Source: Phytohabitans maris | GTDB taxonomy: Bacteria > Actinomycetota > Actinomycetes > Mycobacteriales > Micromonosporaceae | DNA length: 64,000 nucleotides | Direction: 5' to 3' | Assembly: GCF_031085175.1 (NCBI RefSeq) | Contig: NZ_JAVHUY010000025.1 | Location: 62,001-126,000, forward strand | Shown here: positions 7,836 to 16,675 of the stretch, piece after piece | How the letters are laid out: each line of letters opens with the position of its first letter | How positions within the stretch are numbered: the stretch's first letter is position 1 | Translations under genes and position numbers: made by a program | The notes under the pieces: generated by a model | Databases searched by the model: none | Seen by the model: only the letters and a program-made list of their open reading frames with translations | What the model was told of the DNA's origin: nothing

Positions 7836-8555
7836 ATGGCGTCCCCGGCGTACCTCACGACCATGCCGCTGCACGCGATCACCGAGATCTACGGGGAAGA
7901 CGGCCTGCGGCAGCGGTTCGCCCTGGAGGTCGCCCGCTTTCCCGCGCCCGACCGGGAGCGGCTGACCGAGGCACTGGAGCTCGCCGCGCACCTGCACCGC
8001 GACGACCGCCGGGTCCGCGAGCCGTACCTCAACCACCTGCTCCGGGTCGCGATCCGGATCATGTCGCACTACGGGGTCGACGACATCGACGTGATCGTGG
8101 CGGCGCTCCTGCATGACGCGGTCGAAGACCACCCCGACGAGCTGGGCGGCGACACCGAGACGGCGCTCGCCGAGCTGGCCCGGCGGTTCAACCCGCGGGT
8201 CGCCGACCTGGTCCGCGCGGTGACCAACCCGGCGTACGACCCGGACCGCGACCGCCACGAGCAGTACCGGGCACACGTGGCGGAGAGCCTCGACCGCGAC
8301 CCGTGGGCACGGGTGATCAAGGTGTCCGACTTCACCGACAACGGCGTGGGCGTCATCCACACGACCGGGCCGAAGGTGCGCAGCTCGGCGACGAAGTACC
8401 GGCCGCTCGTGCCGGTATTCCGGGAGCTGGTCAGCCGGCCCGACACGCCGCTGTCCGGGCCGGCCAAGGCCCACATCATGGACCAGCTCGACCTCGCCGA
8501 GAGCCGGTTCGCCGCCATCCTCGACGGCAGTGGAAGCGCTCCCGACGTTTCCTAA
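7836..8555 (+). CDS. HD-domain phosphohydrolase, RelA/SpoT hydrolase-like
   Basis: A 239-aa cytoplasmic HD-superfamily protein. H in EPYLNHLLRVA, the HD-ED pair in LLHDAVEDHPDE, and a distal Asp in VIKVSDFTDN match the metal-binding set of (p)ppGpp hydrolases of the SpoT/MESH1 type. There is no synthetase or TGS domain, so it may be a stand-alone small alarmone hydrolase or another nucleotide phosphohydrolase. ATG at 7836 fits the domain boundary. Its last codons overlap the first LacI operator (8531-8544) of the sugar-transport operon. Confidence 0.8.
   Translation: MASPAYLTTMPLHAITEIYGEDGLRQRFALEVARFPAPDRERLTEALELAAHLHRDDRRVREPYLNHLLRVAIRIMSHYGVDDIDVIVAALLHDAVEDHPDELGGDTETALAELARRFNPRVADLVRAVTNPAYDPDRDRHEQYRAHVAESLDRDPWARVIKVSDFTDNGVGVIHTTGPKVRSSATKYRPLVPVFRELVSRPDTPLSGPAKAHIMDQLDLAESRFAAILDGSGSAPDVS
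8531..8544. promoter_or_regulatory. LacI-type operator 1 of the sugar ABC operon
   Basis: TGGAAGCGCTCCCG is a LacI-family half-symmetric operator centred on GCGC, inside the 3' end of the HD gene and 66 bp (centre to centre) upstream of operator 2. Confidence 0.6.
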
Positions 8556-8596
8556 TCGTTACGGCTTCTTTGCTGGAGAGCCTGGACGATGGGTCG

Positions 8597-8610
8597 TGCA
8601 AGCGCTTACA
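8597..8610. promoter_or_regulatory. LacI-type operator 2 of the sugar ABC operon
   Basis: TGCAAGCGCTTACA is a good LacI-family palindrome (AAGCGCTT core) 71 bases upstream of the ATG of the substrate-binding protein. With operator 1 it could support looped repression by the LacI protein at 12330. Confidence 0.7.
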
Positions 8611-8680
8611 TGTGTACACGCCCCTAGTCGGGACCGGCACGTGAGCCAAACGCACCGTGCCGGCGAGGAAGGAGGACGGC

Positions 8681-10024
8681 ATGGCGGTCTTTCCAAGACG
8701 ACGCCAAGCCATCGTGATCGCCACCGTGGTCGGGTTGGCGCTCAGCGCCACCGCGTGCGGGGACGACAGCGGAAGCGGAAGTGGCAACGGAAGCTCGGCG
8801 GAGTGCTCCGCCTTCGAAAAGTACAGCGGTAACGACGGCAAGAAGGTCACCATCTACGCGTCCATCCGCGACACGGAGGCCGACCTGCTCGAGCAGTCGT
8901 GGGAGTCGTTCACCGACTGCACCGGTATCGAGATCGACTACGAAGGCAGCGGCGAGTTCGAGGCGCAGCTGCAGGTGCGCGTGGACGGCGGCAACGCGCC
9001 GGACATCGCCTTCATCCCCCAGCCCGGCCTGCTGGCCACGTTCGCCAACGCCGGCAAGCTCAAGGCCGCGCCGGCCGACACCAAGGCGTCGGCGGAGGCC
9101 AACTACCCGGCCGACTGGCTGAAGTACAGCACCGTCAACGGCACGTTCTACGGGGCGCCGCTCGGCTCCAACGTGAAGTCCTTCGTGTGGTACTCGCCGA
9201 AGACGTTCCAGGAAAAGGGCTACACGGTCCCCAAGACGTGGGACGAGCTGATCGCGCTCAGCAACAAGATCGCGGACAGCGGTGAAAAGCCGTGGTGCGC
9301 GGGCATCGAGTCCGGTGACGCCACCGGCTGGCCGGCTACCGACTGGCTGGAAGACCTCATGCTGCGCACGCAGACGCCCGAGGTCTACGACCAGTGGGTC
9401 ACCCACCAGATCCCGTTCAACGACCCGAAGGTCGCCACCGCGCTCGACAAGGCCGGCGAGATCCTCAAGAGCGACAAGTTCGTCAACGCCGGGTTCGGCC
9501 CCGTGAAGAGCATCTCGACCACCTCGTTCCAGGAGGCGGGCCTGCCGATCCTGGACGACAAGTGCTACCTGCACCGCCAGGCGTCCTTCTACGCCAACCA
9601 GTGGCCGCAGGGCACCAAGGTGGCCGAAGACGGCGACGTGTTCGCCTTCTACTTCCCGGCCGTCGACCCGAGCAAGGGCGAGCCGGTGCTCGCGGCCGGT
9701 GAGTTCACCGTCGCGTTCGCCGACCGTCCCGAGGTCCAGGCGGTGCAGAACTACCTGGCCACGCCCGAGTACGCCAACTCCCGGGCCAAGCTCGGCAACT
9801 GGGTCTCGGGCAACCGGGGCGCGGACATCAACAACTTCAGCAACCCGATCGACAAGCTGTCGGTCCAGATCCTCCAGGACCAGAGCAAGGTGCTCCGGTT
9901 CGACGGTTCCGACCTGATGCCGTCGGCCGTCGGTGCCGGCACCCTGTGGCGGGGGATGGTCGACTGGATCAACGGTAAGGACACCGCCAGCGTGCTCTCC
10001 AGCGTCGAGAGCTCCTGGAAGTAA
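8681..10024 (+). CDS. ABC transporter sugar-binding lipoprotein
   Basis: Extracellular solute-binding protein of the CUT1 (MalE-like) type, 447 aa. A basic N-terminus and hydrophobic segment end in the lipobox LSATAC with the lipid-modified Cys at residue 26, followed by a Ser/Gly-rich linker. The body has the usual substrate-binding fold, with DIAFIPQPG near the first hinge. AAGGAGG at 8669-8675 fixes ATG 8681; an in-frame upstream ATG at 8657 has no RBS. It is the first gene of a transporter operon with two permeases and is controlled by LacI sites upstream. The neighbouring alpha-glucosidase suggests that it binds alpha-glucosides such as maltose, trehalose or similar oligosaccharides. Confidence 0.92.
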   Translation: MAVFPRRRQAIVIATVVGLALSATACGDDSGSGSGNGSSAECSAFEKYSGNDGKKVTIYASIRDTEADLLEQSWESFTDCTGIEIDYEGSGEFEAQLQVRVDGGNAPDIAFIPQPGLLATFANAGKLKAAPADTKASAEANYPADWLKYSTVNGTFYGAPLGSNVKSFVWYSPKTFQEKGYTVPKTWDELIALSNKIADSGEKPWCAGIESGDATGWPATDWLEDLMLRTQTPEVYDQWVTHQIPFNDPKVATALDKAGEILKSDKFVNAGFGPVKSISTTSFQEAGLPILDDKCYLHRQASFYANQWPQGTKVAEDGDVFAFYFPAVDPSKGEPVLAAGEFTVAFADRPEVQAVQNYLATPEYANSRAKLGNWVSGNRGADINNFSNPIDKLSVQILQDQSKVLRFDGSDLMPSAVGAGTLWRGMVDWINGKDTASVLSSVESSWK

Positions 10025-10040
10025 CGCATAGCCGGCCGGG

Positions 10041-10200
10041 CCCACCCCCGGGGGGTGGGGGGGGGCCGCCCCGCCCCCCCCCGGGGGCGGGTTGCCGTGG
10101 GGGTGTGTTGGCCCAACCGCACCCTGAACCCCCCGCCAACCCCCCCCCCGCCGGCCCCCCCCCCCCGGGGTGCGGGGGCGGCCCCGGCCGATCCCCCTCG
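10041..10200. other. Extreme G/C homopolymer tract between transporter genes
   Basis: This 185-bp spacer between the binding protein and the first permease is built of runs of G and C, several eight or more bases long, with almost no A or T. It could be a genuine GC hairpin, but run lengths of this kind are a common assembly-consensus failure, so single-base accuracy is doubtful. An open frame runs through it (from 10105) but its Pro/Gly translation is not convincing. Confidence 0.7.
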
Positions 10201-10209
10201 GGAGGGCGG

Positions 10210-11262
10210 ATGGACTTCGCGGATATTTCCCCCAAGCTCACCGTACTGGTGTACGGCCTCGTCGCGTTCGCGGTGGTCGTCGGTGGGCTCCTGCTGCTGC
10301 TCGACGTCGTACCCACCTACTTCGCCCGGCGGCGCGAGCGCCAGCTCATCGCGGTCGCCGCGGGCGACGTACCGGCGCCACCCTCGGGCCGACTGCGCAA
10401 GCCCCGTGAGTTCGGGTACGCGTTCTTCTTCCTCCTCCCGGTCGTGGTGTTGCTGCTGATCGGGCTGGTGGTACCGGTGGTCCGCACGCTCGTGCTGTCG
10501 CTGAAGAACGGCGACGGCTCGGAGTGGGTGGGCCTTTCCAACTACGGCTGGCTGTTCAGCAACGGCGACATCCTCAACGTGCTGTGGAACAGCCTTCTCT
10601 GGGTCGTGCTGGTGCCGCTGGTGGCGACCACGGTCGGGCTCCTCTACGCGGTGATGGTCGACCGGGCCCGCTTCGAGGCGGTGGCCAAGTCGCTGATCTT
10701 CCTGCCGATGGCCATCTCGTTCGTCGGCGCGAGCATCATCTGGCGCTTCGTGTACGCGTACCGCGGCGAGGGGCAGGACCAGATCGGCCTGCTCAACCAG
10801 ATCGTCGTCTGGCTGGGCGGCACCCCGCAGCAGTGGCTGCTCGAGTCGCCGCTCAACACGCTGCTGCTGATCGTGGTGATGGTGTGGATCCAGGCCGGCT
10901 TCGCCATGGTGATCCTCTCGGCCGCGATCAAGGCGATCCCGGGCGACATCGTCGAGGCGGCGCGCCTGGACGGGGTCACCGCCTGGCAGATGTTCTGGCG
11001 GATCACGCTCCCCAGCATCCGGCCCGCCCTGATCGTCGTGATCGTCGCCATCACCGTGGCGACGATGAAGATCTTCGACATCGTCCGCACGATGACCAAC
11101 GGCAACTACGACACGAACGTGATCGCGCTGGAGATGTACAACCAGGCGTTCCGCTACCAGGAGACCGGGCAGGGGTCGGCGCTGGCCGTGTTCCTGTTCA
11201 TCCTGGTGATCCCGATCGTCATCTTCCAGATCCGCAACCTGCGCCGGCAGCGGGAGGGCTGA
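10210..11262 (+). CDS. Sugar ABC transporter permease, MalF-like
   Basis: A 350-aa inner-membrane permease: one N-terminal hydrophobic segment (residues 10-35), a basic loop, then about six membrane helices. The EAA loop that contacts the ATPase is EAARLDGVTAWQMFWRITLP near residue 255. It is the second gene of the CUT1 operon. ATG at 10210 is preceded by GGGAGGG; the frame continues upstream into the poly-G/C tract, but that extension is Pro/Gly-rich and unlike the family. No ATP-binding subunit is encoded nearby, so a shared MsiK-type ATPase elsewhere probably powers the importer. Confidence 0.92.
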   Translation: MDFADISPKLTVLVYGLVAFAVVVGGLLLLLDVVPTYFARRRERQLIAVAAGDVPAPPSGRLRKPREFGYAFFFLLPVVVLLLIGLVVPVVRTLVLSLKNGDGSEWVGLSNYGWLFSNGDILNVLWNSLLWVVLVPLVATTVGLLYAVMVDRARFEAVAKSLIFLPMAISFVGASIIWRFVYAYRGEGQDQIGLLNQIVVWLGGTPQQWLLESPLNTLLLIVVMVWIQAGFAMVILSAAIKAIPGDIVEAARLDGVTAWQMFWRITLPSIRPALIVVIVAITVATMKIFDIVRTMTNGNYDTNVIALEMYNQAFRYQETGQGSALAVFLFILVIPIVIFQIRNLRRQREG

Positions 11263-11263
11263 C

Positions 11264-12229
11264 ATGGCAACCACGACTCCCGTGCTCCCGGCCACCACCT
11301 CCGCCGAGGCGATGCCCAAGACGGTCGCCGGGCGGGTCCGCCGGCGGCTCAACACCCGCGCGGCCACGGTCATCTCGATCCTCATCGCGCTGCTGTGGAC
11401 GGTGCCGACCTTCGGCCTGTTCATCTCGTCGCTGCGCCCCGAGGACGCGATCAAGACGACCGGCTGGTGGACGTTCTTCAGCGACCCGAAGCTGACGCTG
11501 GAAAACTACAACGAAGTCCTCTTCGGACAGTCGGCCTCCTCCGGCCAGCTGGCCAACTACTTCGTCAACTCGCTGGTCATCACGATCCCCTCGGTGCTGT
11601 TTCCGGTGGCGTTCGCCGCGATGGCGGCGTACGCGCTCTCCTGGATCCAGTTCCGCGGCCGGGAGTGGATCTACATAGGGATCTTCGCGCTGCAGATCGT
11701 GCCGCTGCAGATGGCGCTCGTACCGCTGCTGAGCTTCTTCTCCCGCGGCGTCTCGCTCGCCGGCATCACGCTGATGCCGGCGTGGCAGCTCGAAGACGAG
11801 CAGAAGTTCATCCAGGTGTGGTTCGCGCACACCTGCTTCGCCCTGCCGTTCGCCGTGTTCCTGCTGCACAACTTCGTGTCGCAGCTGCCCGGCGAGCTGA
11901 TGGAGGCGGCGCGGGTCGACGGGGCCAGCCACCCGAAGATCTTCCGCACCATCGTGCTGCCGCTGATCACGCCGGCGCTGGCATCGCTGACCATCTTCCA
12001 GTTCCTCTGGGTCTGGAACGACCTGCTCGTGGCGCTCATCTTCGCCGGCGGTGGAGACGAGACCGCCCCGCTGACGGTACGGCTGGCGGAGCTGGCCGGC
12101 ACCCGCGGCAACGAGTGGCAACGGCTGACGTCCGGCGCGTTCGTGTCGATCGTCATCCCGCTGATCGTCTTCCTCTCCCTCCAGCGGTACTTCGTCCGGG
12201 GTCTCCTCACCGGCAGCGTGAAGGGCTGA
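11264..12229 (+). CDS. Sugar ABC transporter permease, MalG-like
   Basis: A 321-aa permease with an N-terminal cytoplasmic tail, about six helices and the EAA motif LMEAARVDGASHPKIFRTIVLP around residue 215. It starts one base after the stop of the MalF-like gene, so the two are coupled and form the heterodimeric channel. A strong hairpin (12240-12303) follows its stop. Confidence 0.93.
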   Translation: MATTTPVLPATTSAEAMPKTVAGRVRRRLNTRAATVISILIALLWTVPTFGLFISSLRPEDAIKTTGWWTFFSDPKLTLENYNEVLFGQSASSGQLANYFVNSLVITIPSVLFPVAFAAMAAYALSWIQFRGREWIYIGIFALQIVPLQMALVPLLSFFSRGVSLAGITLMPAWQLEDEQKFIQVWFAHTCFALPFAVFLLHNFVSQLPGELMEAARVDGASHPKIFRTIVLPLITPALASLTIFQFLWVWNDLLVALIFAGGGDETAPLTVRLAELAGTRGNEWQRLTSGAFVSIVIPLIVFLSLQRYFVRGLLTGSVKG

Positions 12230-12239
12230 TACGCCATAC

Positions 12240-12303
12240 GCGGGTGGGCGGCCTCGGCCGCTGCGAGCGAAGCGAGCCAGCAGGGCCCGCGCCGCCCACC
12301 CGC
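12240..12303. terminator. Strong hairpin after the permeases, carrying the GAGCGAAGCGAGC repeat in its loop
   Basis: GCGGGTGGGCGGC (12240-12252) pairs perfectly with GCCGCCCACCCGC (12291-12303). The loop contains GCGAGCGAAGCGAGC (12263-12277), a short palindrome that recurs in this window at gene ends and in the ROK gene. It probably attenuates read-through from the permeases into lacI, setting a lower level for the repressor. Confidence 0.75.
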
Positions 12304-12329
12304 AGCGATCACCCACGAGGAGGGCGCGC

Positions 12330-13349
12330 GTGACGAAGATCGATGATGTCGCGCGGCTGGCCGGCGTATCGACGGCCACCGTTTCCCGGGCCCTGCGTGG
12401 CCTGCCCACCGTCTCCCAGGCGACCCGTGACCGCGTGCTCGCGGCCGCCGCCCAGCTTGGCTACGCCGCCTCGCCCAGCGCGTCCCGGCTCGCCGGCGGC
12501 AAGACCGGAGCGGTCGCGGTGGTCGTGCCGCGGATCACCCGGTGGTTCTTCGCGACCGTGGTGGAGGCGGCCGAGGAGGCGCTCCACCGGGGCGGGTACG
12601 ACCTGCTGCTGCACAACCTCGGCGGCAGCGAGACCGAGCGGCAGCGGCTGCTGTACACCGCCGCGCTGCACAAGCGGGTGGACGCGCTGATGCTGGTGGC
12701 CACGCCGCTGCAGGGGCCGGACCTCCACGCGGTCACCAGCCTCGCCCTGCCCGGCGTCACGGTCAGCTCCGGCACCGGCGTACCCGGGTGGCCGAGCATC
12801 CGGATCGACGACGTCGCGGCCGCGCGGACCGCGACCACCCACCTGATCGAGTGCGGCCACCGCCGGATCGCGCACATCTCCGGCGATCCCGCCGACGAGC
12901 TGGCCTTCACCACCCACATCGACCGCCGGCGCGGTTACCGCGAGGCGCTCGGCGCCGCCGGCATCACGCCCGACCCCGCGCTCGACGTCGAGGAGGAGTT
13001 CACCGTCGCCGGCGGCGAGCGCGCGGTGGCCGAGCTGCTGCGGCGCGGCACCCCGCCGACGGCGATCTTCGCGGCCTGCGACGAGATCGCGATGGGCGCG
13101 ATGGCGGGGCTGCGGCAGGCGGGGCTCAAGGTGCCGGCCGACGTCAGCGTGATCGGCATAGACGACCATGACCTGGCCGGTGTGGTAGGGCTCACAACCG
13201 TGGCCCAGCCCGCGGCCGAGCAGGGCCGCCTGGCGGCAAACGTCCTTCTTACTCCGCTGACCGGCGGCGACTACCCGGGAGAGGAAACCGTGATCCTGCC
13301 AACTCGCTTGATCGTCCGCGAATCGACCGCGCCACCTCGGGCAAACTAG
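12330..13349 (+). CDS. LacI-family repressor of the alpha-glucoside operon
   Basis: A 339-aa LacI/GalR regulator: N-terminal HTH (IDDVARLAGVSTATVSRALR, residues 4-23), the hinge helix region (SASRLAGGKTG), and a periplasmic-binding-like effector domain to the C-terminus. GTG at 12330 follows GAGGAGGG. It lies between the transporter genes and the alpha-glucosidase, and two LacI-type palindromes sit upstream of the operon (8531, 8597), so it is the natural repressor, relieved by the imported sugar. It may also act on the similar operator upstream of the cellulase, though that is speculative. Confidence 0.92.
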   Translation: MTKIDDVARLAGVSTATVSRALRGLPTVSQATRDRVLAAAAQLGYAASPSASRLAGGKTGAVAVVVPRITRWFFATVVEAAEEALHRGGYDLLLHNLGGSETERQRLLYTAALHKRVDALMLVATPLQGPDLHAVTSLALPGVTVSSGTGVPGWPSIRIDDVAAARTATTHLIECGHRRIAHISGDPADELAFTTHIDRRRGYREALGAAGITPDPALDVEEEFTVAGGERAVAELLRRGTPPTAIFAACDEIAMGAMAGLRQAGLKVPADVSVIGIDDHDLAGVVGLTTVAQPAAEQGRLAANVLLTPLTGGDYPGEETVILPTRLIVRESTAPPRAN

Positions 13350-13353
13350 AACG

Positions 13354-15015
13354 ATGCCTGAGTGGATCGCACCCCACGAAGACGCTCCGCTGCGCTCCAC
13401 GTCTACGCGGGGACCCCGCACCAACGACTGGTGGCGCGACGCGGTCATCTACCAGATCTACCCGCGCTCCTTCGCCGACTCCAACGGCGACGGGATCGGC
13501 GACCTGCCCGGCATCACCGCGAGACTCGACCACCTCGTCGATCTCGGTGTCGACGCCGTCTGGCTCTCGCCCTTCTACCCCTCGCCGCAGGCGGATGCCG
13601 GCTACGACGTGTCCAACTACCGGGACGTGGATCCCATCTTCGGCCGCCTCGACGACGCCGACAAGCTCCTCGCCGCGGCTCGCGAGCGGGGGCTGCGGGT
13701 GATCGTCGACCTGGTGCCCAACCACACCTCCAGCGAGCACCCGTGGTTCAAGGCCGCGCTCGCCGCCGGCCCGGGCAGCCCGGAGCGGGCCCGCTACGTC
13801 TTCCGCCCGCACAAGCCCAACAACTGGCAGAGCACGTTCGGCGGGCCTGCCTGGACCCAGGTGCCCGACGGCGAGTGGTACCTGCACCTGTTCGACGCGG
13901 GGCAGCCCGACCTCAACTGGGACCACCCCGAGGTGCGCGCCGAGTTCCGTGACGTCCTGCGGTTCTGGCTCGACCGCGGCGTCGACGGCTTCCGGGTCGA
14001 CGTGGCGCACGGCCTGATCAAGCAGGCCGACCTCGCCGACTGGCACTACCCGGTCGAGCCGCTCTCCGGCCCCGCCATGGAGGGCATCCGGCCGCCGATG
14101 TGGGACCAGGACGGCGTACACGACGTCTACCGCGACTGGCGGCGGGTGCTGGACGAGTATCCGGGCGAGCGGATCCTCGTCGCCGAGGCGTGGGTGTCAC
14201 CGTCCGAGCGGCTCGCGGCGTACGTGCGCCCCGACGAGATGCACCAGGCGTTCAACTTCGAGTACCTGGAGGCCGCCTGGACCGCGGCTGCCCAGTTCGA
14301 GGTGATCAGCCGCTCGCTGGAGGCCAACGGCACGGTCGGCGCGCCGACGACGTGGGTGCTCTCCAACCACGACGTGCTCCGCCACGCCTCCCGCCTCGGC
14401 CTGCCGATCGGCACCATGCGCCCGCGCGGCATCGGCGCCGGCGACCCGCAGCCGGACCCGGTGCTCGGCCTGCGCCGGGCCCGCGCGGCGACGCTGCTGA
14501 TGCTCGCCCTGCCCGGCTCGGCCTACCTGTACCAGGGCGAGGAGCTGGGACTGCCCGACCACACCACGATGCCCGACGAAGCCCGCCAGGACCCGATGTT
14601 TCGGCGCACCCACGGCGAGCAGAAGGGGCGCGACGGCTGCCGGGTGCCGATCCCGTGGGAGAGCCACGCCCCGTCGTACGGGTTCGGCCCGTCCGAGCGC
14701 ACCTGGCTCCCCCAGCCACCGGTCTGGGCCGACCTCGCGCTCGACAAGCAGCGCGGGGTGCCCGGCTCGACATACGAGCTGTACCGGGCGGCGCTGCGCC
14801 TGCGGGCCCAGCACGGGCTCGGCGGCGGCTCGCTCAGCTGGACCGAGGGCCCCGACGGCGTGCTGGCCCTGCAAAACGGCGACGTCTACGTGCTGACCAA
14901 CTTCGGCGGTACCCCGGCCCCACTGCCCACCGGCGCCCGTCCGCTGATCAGCAGCGAGCCGCTCGCCGCCGACGGCACGGTGCCGACCGACGTCACGGTG
15001 TGGGCCGCGGTGTAG
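13354..15015 (+). CDS. GH13 alpha-glucosidase (oligo-1,6-glucosidase/maltase type)
   Basis: A 553-aa intracellular glycoside hydrolase of family 13. N-terminal WWRDAVIYQIYPRSF is the barrel entry. The retaining catalytic triad is visible: nucleophile Asp in GFRVDVAH (about residue 216), acid/base Glu in AEAWV (about 278) and transition-state Asp in SNHD (about 340). It has no signal peptide, so it acts on sugars after import, matching the upstream ABC importer. It begins four bases after the LacI gene. The C-terminus overlaps the convergent MFS gene by 23 bases. It resembles actinobacterial AglA; the exact linkage preference cannot be read from sequence. Confidence 0.93.
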   Translation: MPEWIAPHEDAPLRSTSTRGPRTNDWWRDAVIYQIYPRSFADSNGDGIGDLPGITARLDHLVDLGVDAVWLSPFYPSPQADAGYDVSNYRDVDPIFGRLDDADKLLAAARERGLRVIVDLVPNHTSSEHPWFKAALAAGPGSPERARYVFRPHKPNNWQSTFGGPAWTQVPDGEWYLHLFDAGQPDLNWDHPEVRAEFRDVLRFWLDRGVDGFRVDVAHGLIKQADLADWHYPVEPLSGPAMEGIRPPMWDQDGVHDVYRDWRRVLDEYPGERILVAEAWVSPSERLAAYVRPDEMHQAFNFEYLEAAWTAAAQFEVISRSLEANGTVGAPTTWVLSNHDVLRHASRLGLPIGTMRPRGIGAGDPQPDPVLGLRRARAATLLMLALPGSAYLYQGEELGLPDHTTMPDEARQDPMFRRTHGEQKGRDGCRVPIPWESHAPSYGFGPSERTWLPQPPVWADLALDKQRGVPGSTYELYRAALRLRAQHGLGGGSLSWTEGPDGVLALQNGDVYVLTNFGGTPAPLPTGARPLISSEPLAADGTVPTDVTVWAAV

Positions 15016-16414
15016 CCGGCTCCCTCCGCTCGGCGCGGGCCTCCAGCAGTTCGTGGACGGTGGCGATGTCCGCCGGCGAGCTGCGGGAGGCCCGCCAGTA
15101 CATGAGGCCGGTGGGGATGAAGAAGAGCTGGAAGAAAGCGAGCCCGACCGCGTAGTTCAGCGGCGGCGGAAACGGGCCCTGCAGGGCCCGGAAGGCGACA
15201 CCGGCCAGGCCGTTGCCGACCGCGCGGCCCGCGCCGTTGGTGAGGTTGCCCAGGCTGTACACGGTGCCGCGGTGCTCGGGCGGGTTGACGTCGGCGATGA
15301 GCGCGTACCAGTTCGGCGAGTTGGCCGAGGTCAGCGCCAGCGCGACCAGCGCGGTGAGCAGGCTCAGCCCCACGGTCGGCTCGGTCACCACGCTGGACAG
15401 TACGGCCCGGACCGCCGCGCCGGCGCCGGCGCCGTCGGGAACGTCGATGCGGATCGGCACGAAGAAGAGCACGAGGTACAGCGGTACGGCGGCAAGGATG
15501 CCGACCGCCGCCACCATGGCCCGCCCACCGGGGTCGCGCCGCTGCAGCCGGTCGCCGACCAGCCCGCCGATGATGGAGAAGCCCGCCCCGAGCTGGAACA
15601 GCGTGGCGAAGACGCTCCCCACCACGATCGCGGTGTCGTCGCTGTACCCCTGCTGCTCGGCCCGCTCCCGGAAGAGCACCGGCAGCCACACCAGCGACCC
15701 GAACGCCACCTGCGCGGTCAGGCCCTGGAGCACCAGCCAGAAGTTGGTCCGCCGGCGCAGGATGCCGGGCAGGTCGGCGCGGCTGATCCGGTAGTCGTAC
15801 TCCCCGCCGTGCGCGATCACCCCGGCGAGCTCGGGGTCGCTCTGGCCGCGCCGCACGTCGTAGGTGAAGACGTACGCCAGCGTGGCCGCCAGCCCGACCA
15901 CGGTGAGCACGAGGAACGGCACCCGCCAGTCGTGCCGCCCGAGCAACCCGCCGACCAGCGTGCCGGCGAGCGTGCCGATCCCCTGCGACAGTCCCCAGAA
16001 GCTCATCACCAGCCCGCGGTGGCGGGGCGCGATCAGGTCGCTGACCACCGAGAAGCCGACCGAGGCGATCGCGCCCAGCCCGACCGCGGCGATGATCTGG
16101 GCGGCGAAGAACGCGGCGTAGCCGCCGCTCACCGCCGTGCCGGCCGCGCCCGCCGCCCAGACCAGCGTCCCCACCATGAGCAGCGGCTTGCGGTGGTGCC
16201 GATCCCCCGTGTACGCCCAGGCGACGGCGGCGACCGCGCTGACCAGGAAGGTGATCGCGGTGACCAGGCCGATGGCGCTCTCGGCCACCCCGAACGAGTC
16301 GCTGATGCTGCCGTAGAGCGGCGGCACGAGCCCGATCGCCACGTTGTCGAGCGAGGCGAGCACCACGAAGACGGCGACGCTGTAGATCCGGTGCCCCCGC
16401 CCGCCGCTGCTCAT
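14993..16414 (-). CDS. MFS transporter
   Basis: A major-facilitator permease of about 473 aa with twelve predicted helices, the loop 2-3 motif YTGDRHHRKPLL, and PEHRGTVYSLGNL in the second half. The best start is ATG at 16414 (MSSGGRGHR); an upstream TTG at 16435 adds seven residues, without RBS support for either. The substrate is unknown. It is convergent with the alpha-glucosidase, so not obviously part of the glucoside system. The resemblance is to broad drug/metabolite permeases. Confidence 0.85.
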   Translation of the reverse strand: MSSGGRGHRIYSVAVFVVLASLDNVAIGLVPPLYGSISDSFGVAESAIGLVTAITFLVSAVAAVAWAYTGDRHHRKPLLMVGTLVWAAGAAGTAVSGGYAAFFAAQIIAAVGLGAIASVGFSVVSDLIAPRHRGLVMSFWGLSQGIGTLAGTLVGGLLGRHDWRVPFLVLTVVGLAATLAYVFTYDVRRGQSDPELAGVIAHGGEYDYRISRADLPGILRRRTNFWLVLQGLTAQVAFGSLVWLPVLFRERAEQQGYSDDTAIVVGSVFATLFQLGAGFSIIGGLVGDRLQRRDPGGRAMVAAVGILAAVPLYLVLFFVPIRIDVPDGAGAGAAVRAVLSSVVTEPTVGLSLLTALVALALTSANSPNWYALIADVNPPEHRGTVYSLGNLTNGAGRAVGNGLAGVAFRALQGPFPPPLNYAVGLAFFQLFFIPTGLMYWRASRSSPADIATVHELLEARAERREPATPRPTP

Positions 16415-16491
16415 GACCGCACACAACCAGCGCAAGATAACGAAGAGGTAGCGCCACGCCGGCCGAGCTTGATCATGGATTTCCGGGGAGT

Positions 16492-16617
16492 CTAGGGCAG
16501 GCGGTGCGGCCGGGACTCGATCGCGCGGCGGACCGCCCGGGACACCTGGCCGAAGACCACGCCGTCGCGCGTCTTGAGGAGCATGACCGGTCCTGTGCCC
16601 AAGTCTCCGTAACCCAC
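16492..16617 (-). CDS. Possible 41-aa hypothetical protein in the gap before the helicase
   Basis: The 240-bp gap between the MFS gene and the helicase gene holds one plausible short frame, GTG 16617 to TAG 16492, giving MGYGDLGTGPVMLLKTRD and a basic C-terminus. Codon position composition looks coding-like, but no RBS or family is recognised. It lies just downstream of the helicase gene on the same strand. It may be the C-terminal remnant of a longer frame or spurious. Confidence 0.25.
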   Translation of the reverse strand: MGYGDLGTGPVMLLKTRDGVVFGQVSRAVRRAIESRPHRLP

Positions 16618-16675
16618 CGTGATGGTCAGCAGGGCCCGACCGACCCGGCGGCCGGTCAGTGATCGCGACTTGTCC

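Noticed and set aside
10105-10209. N-terminal extension of the MalF-like permease
   Set aside because: Pro/Gly-rich translation through the poly-G/C tract; RBS and family N-terminus fit ATG 10210.
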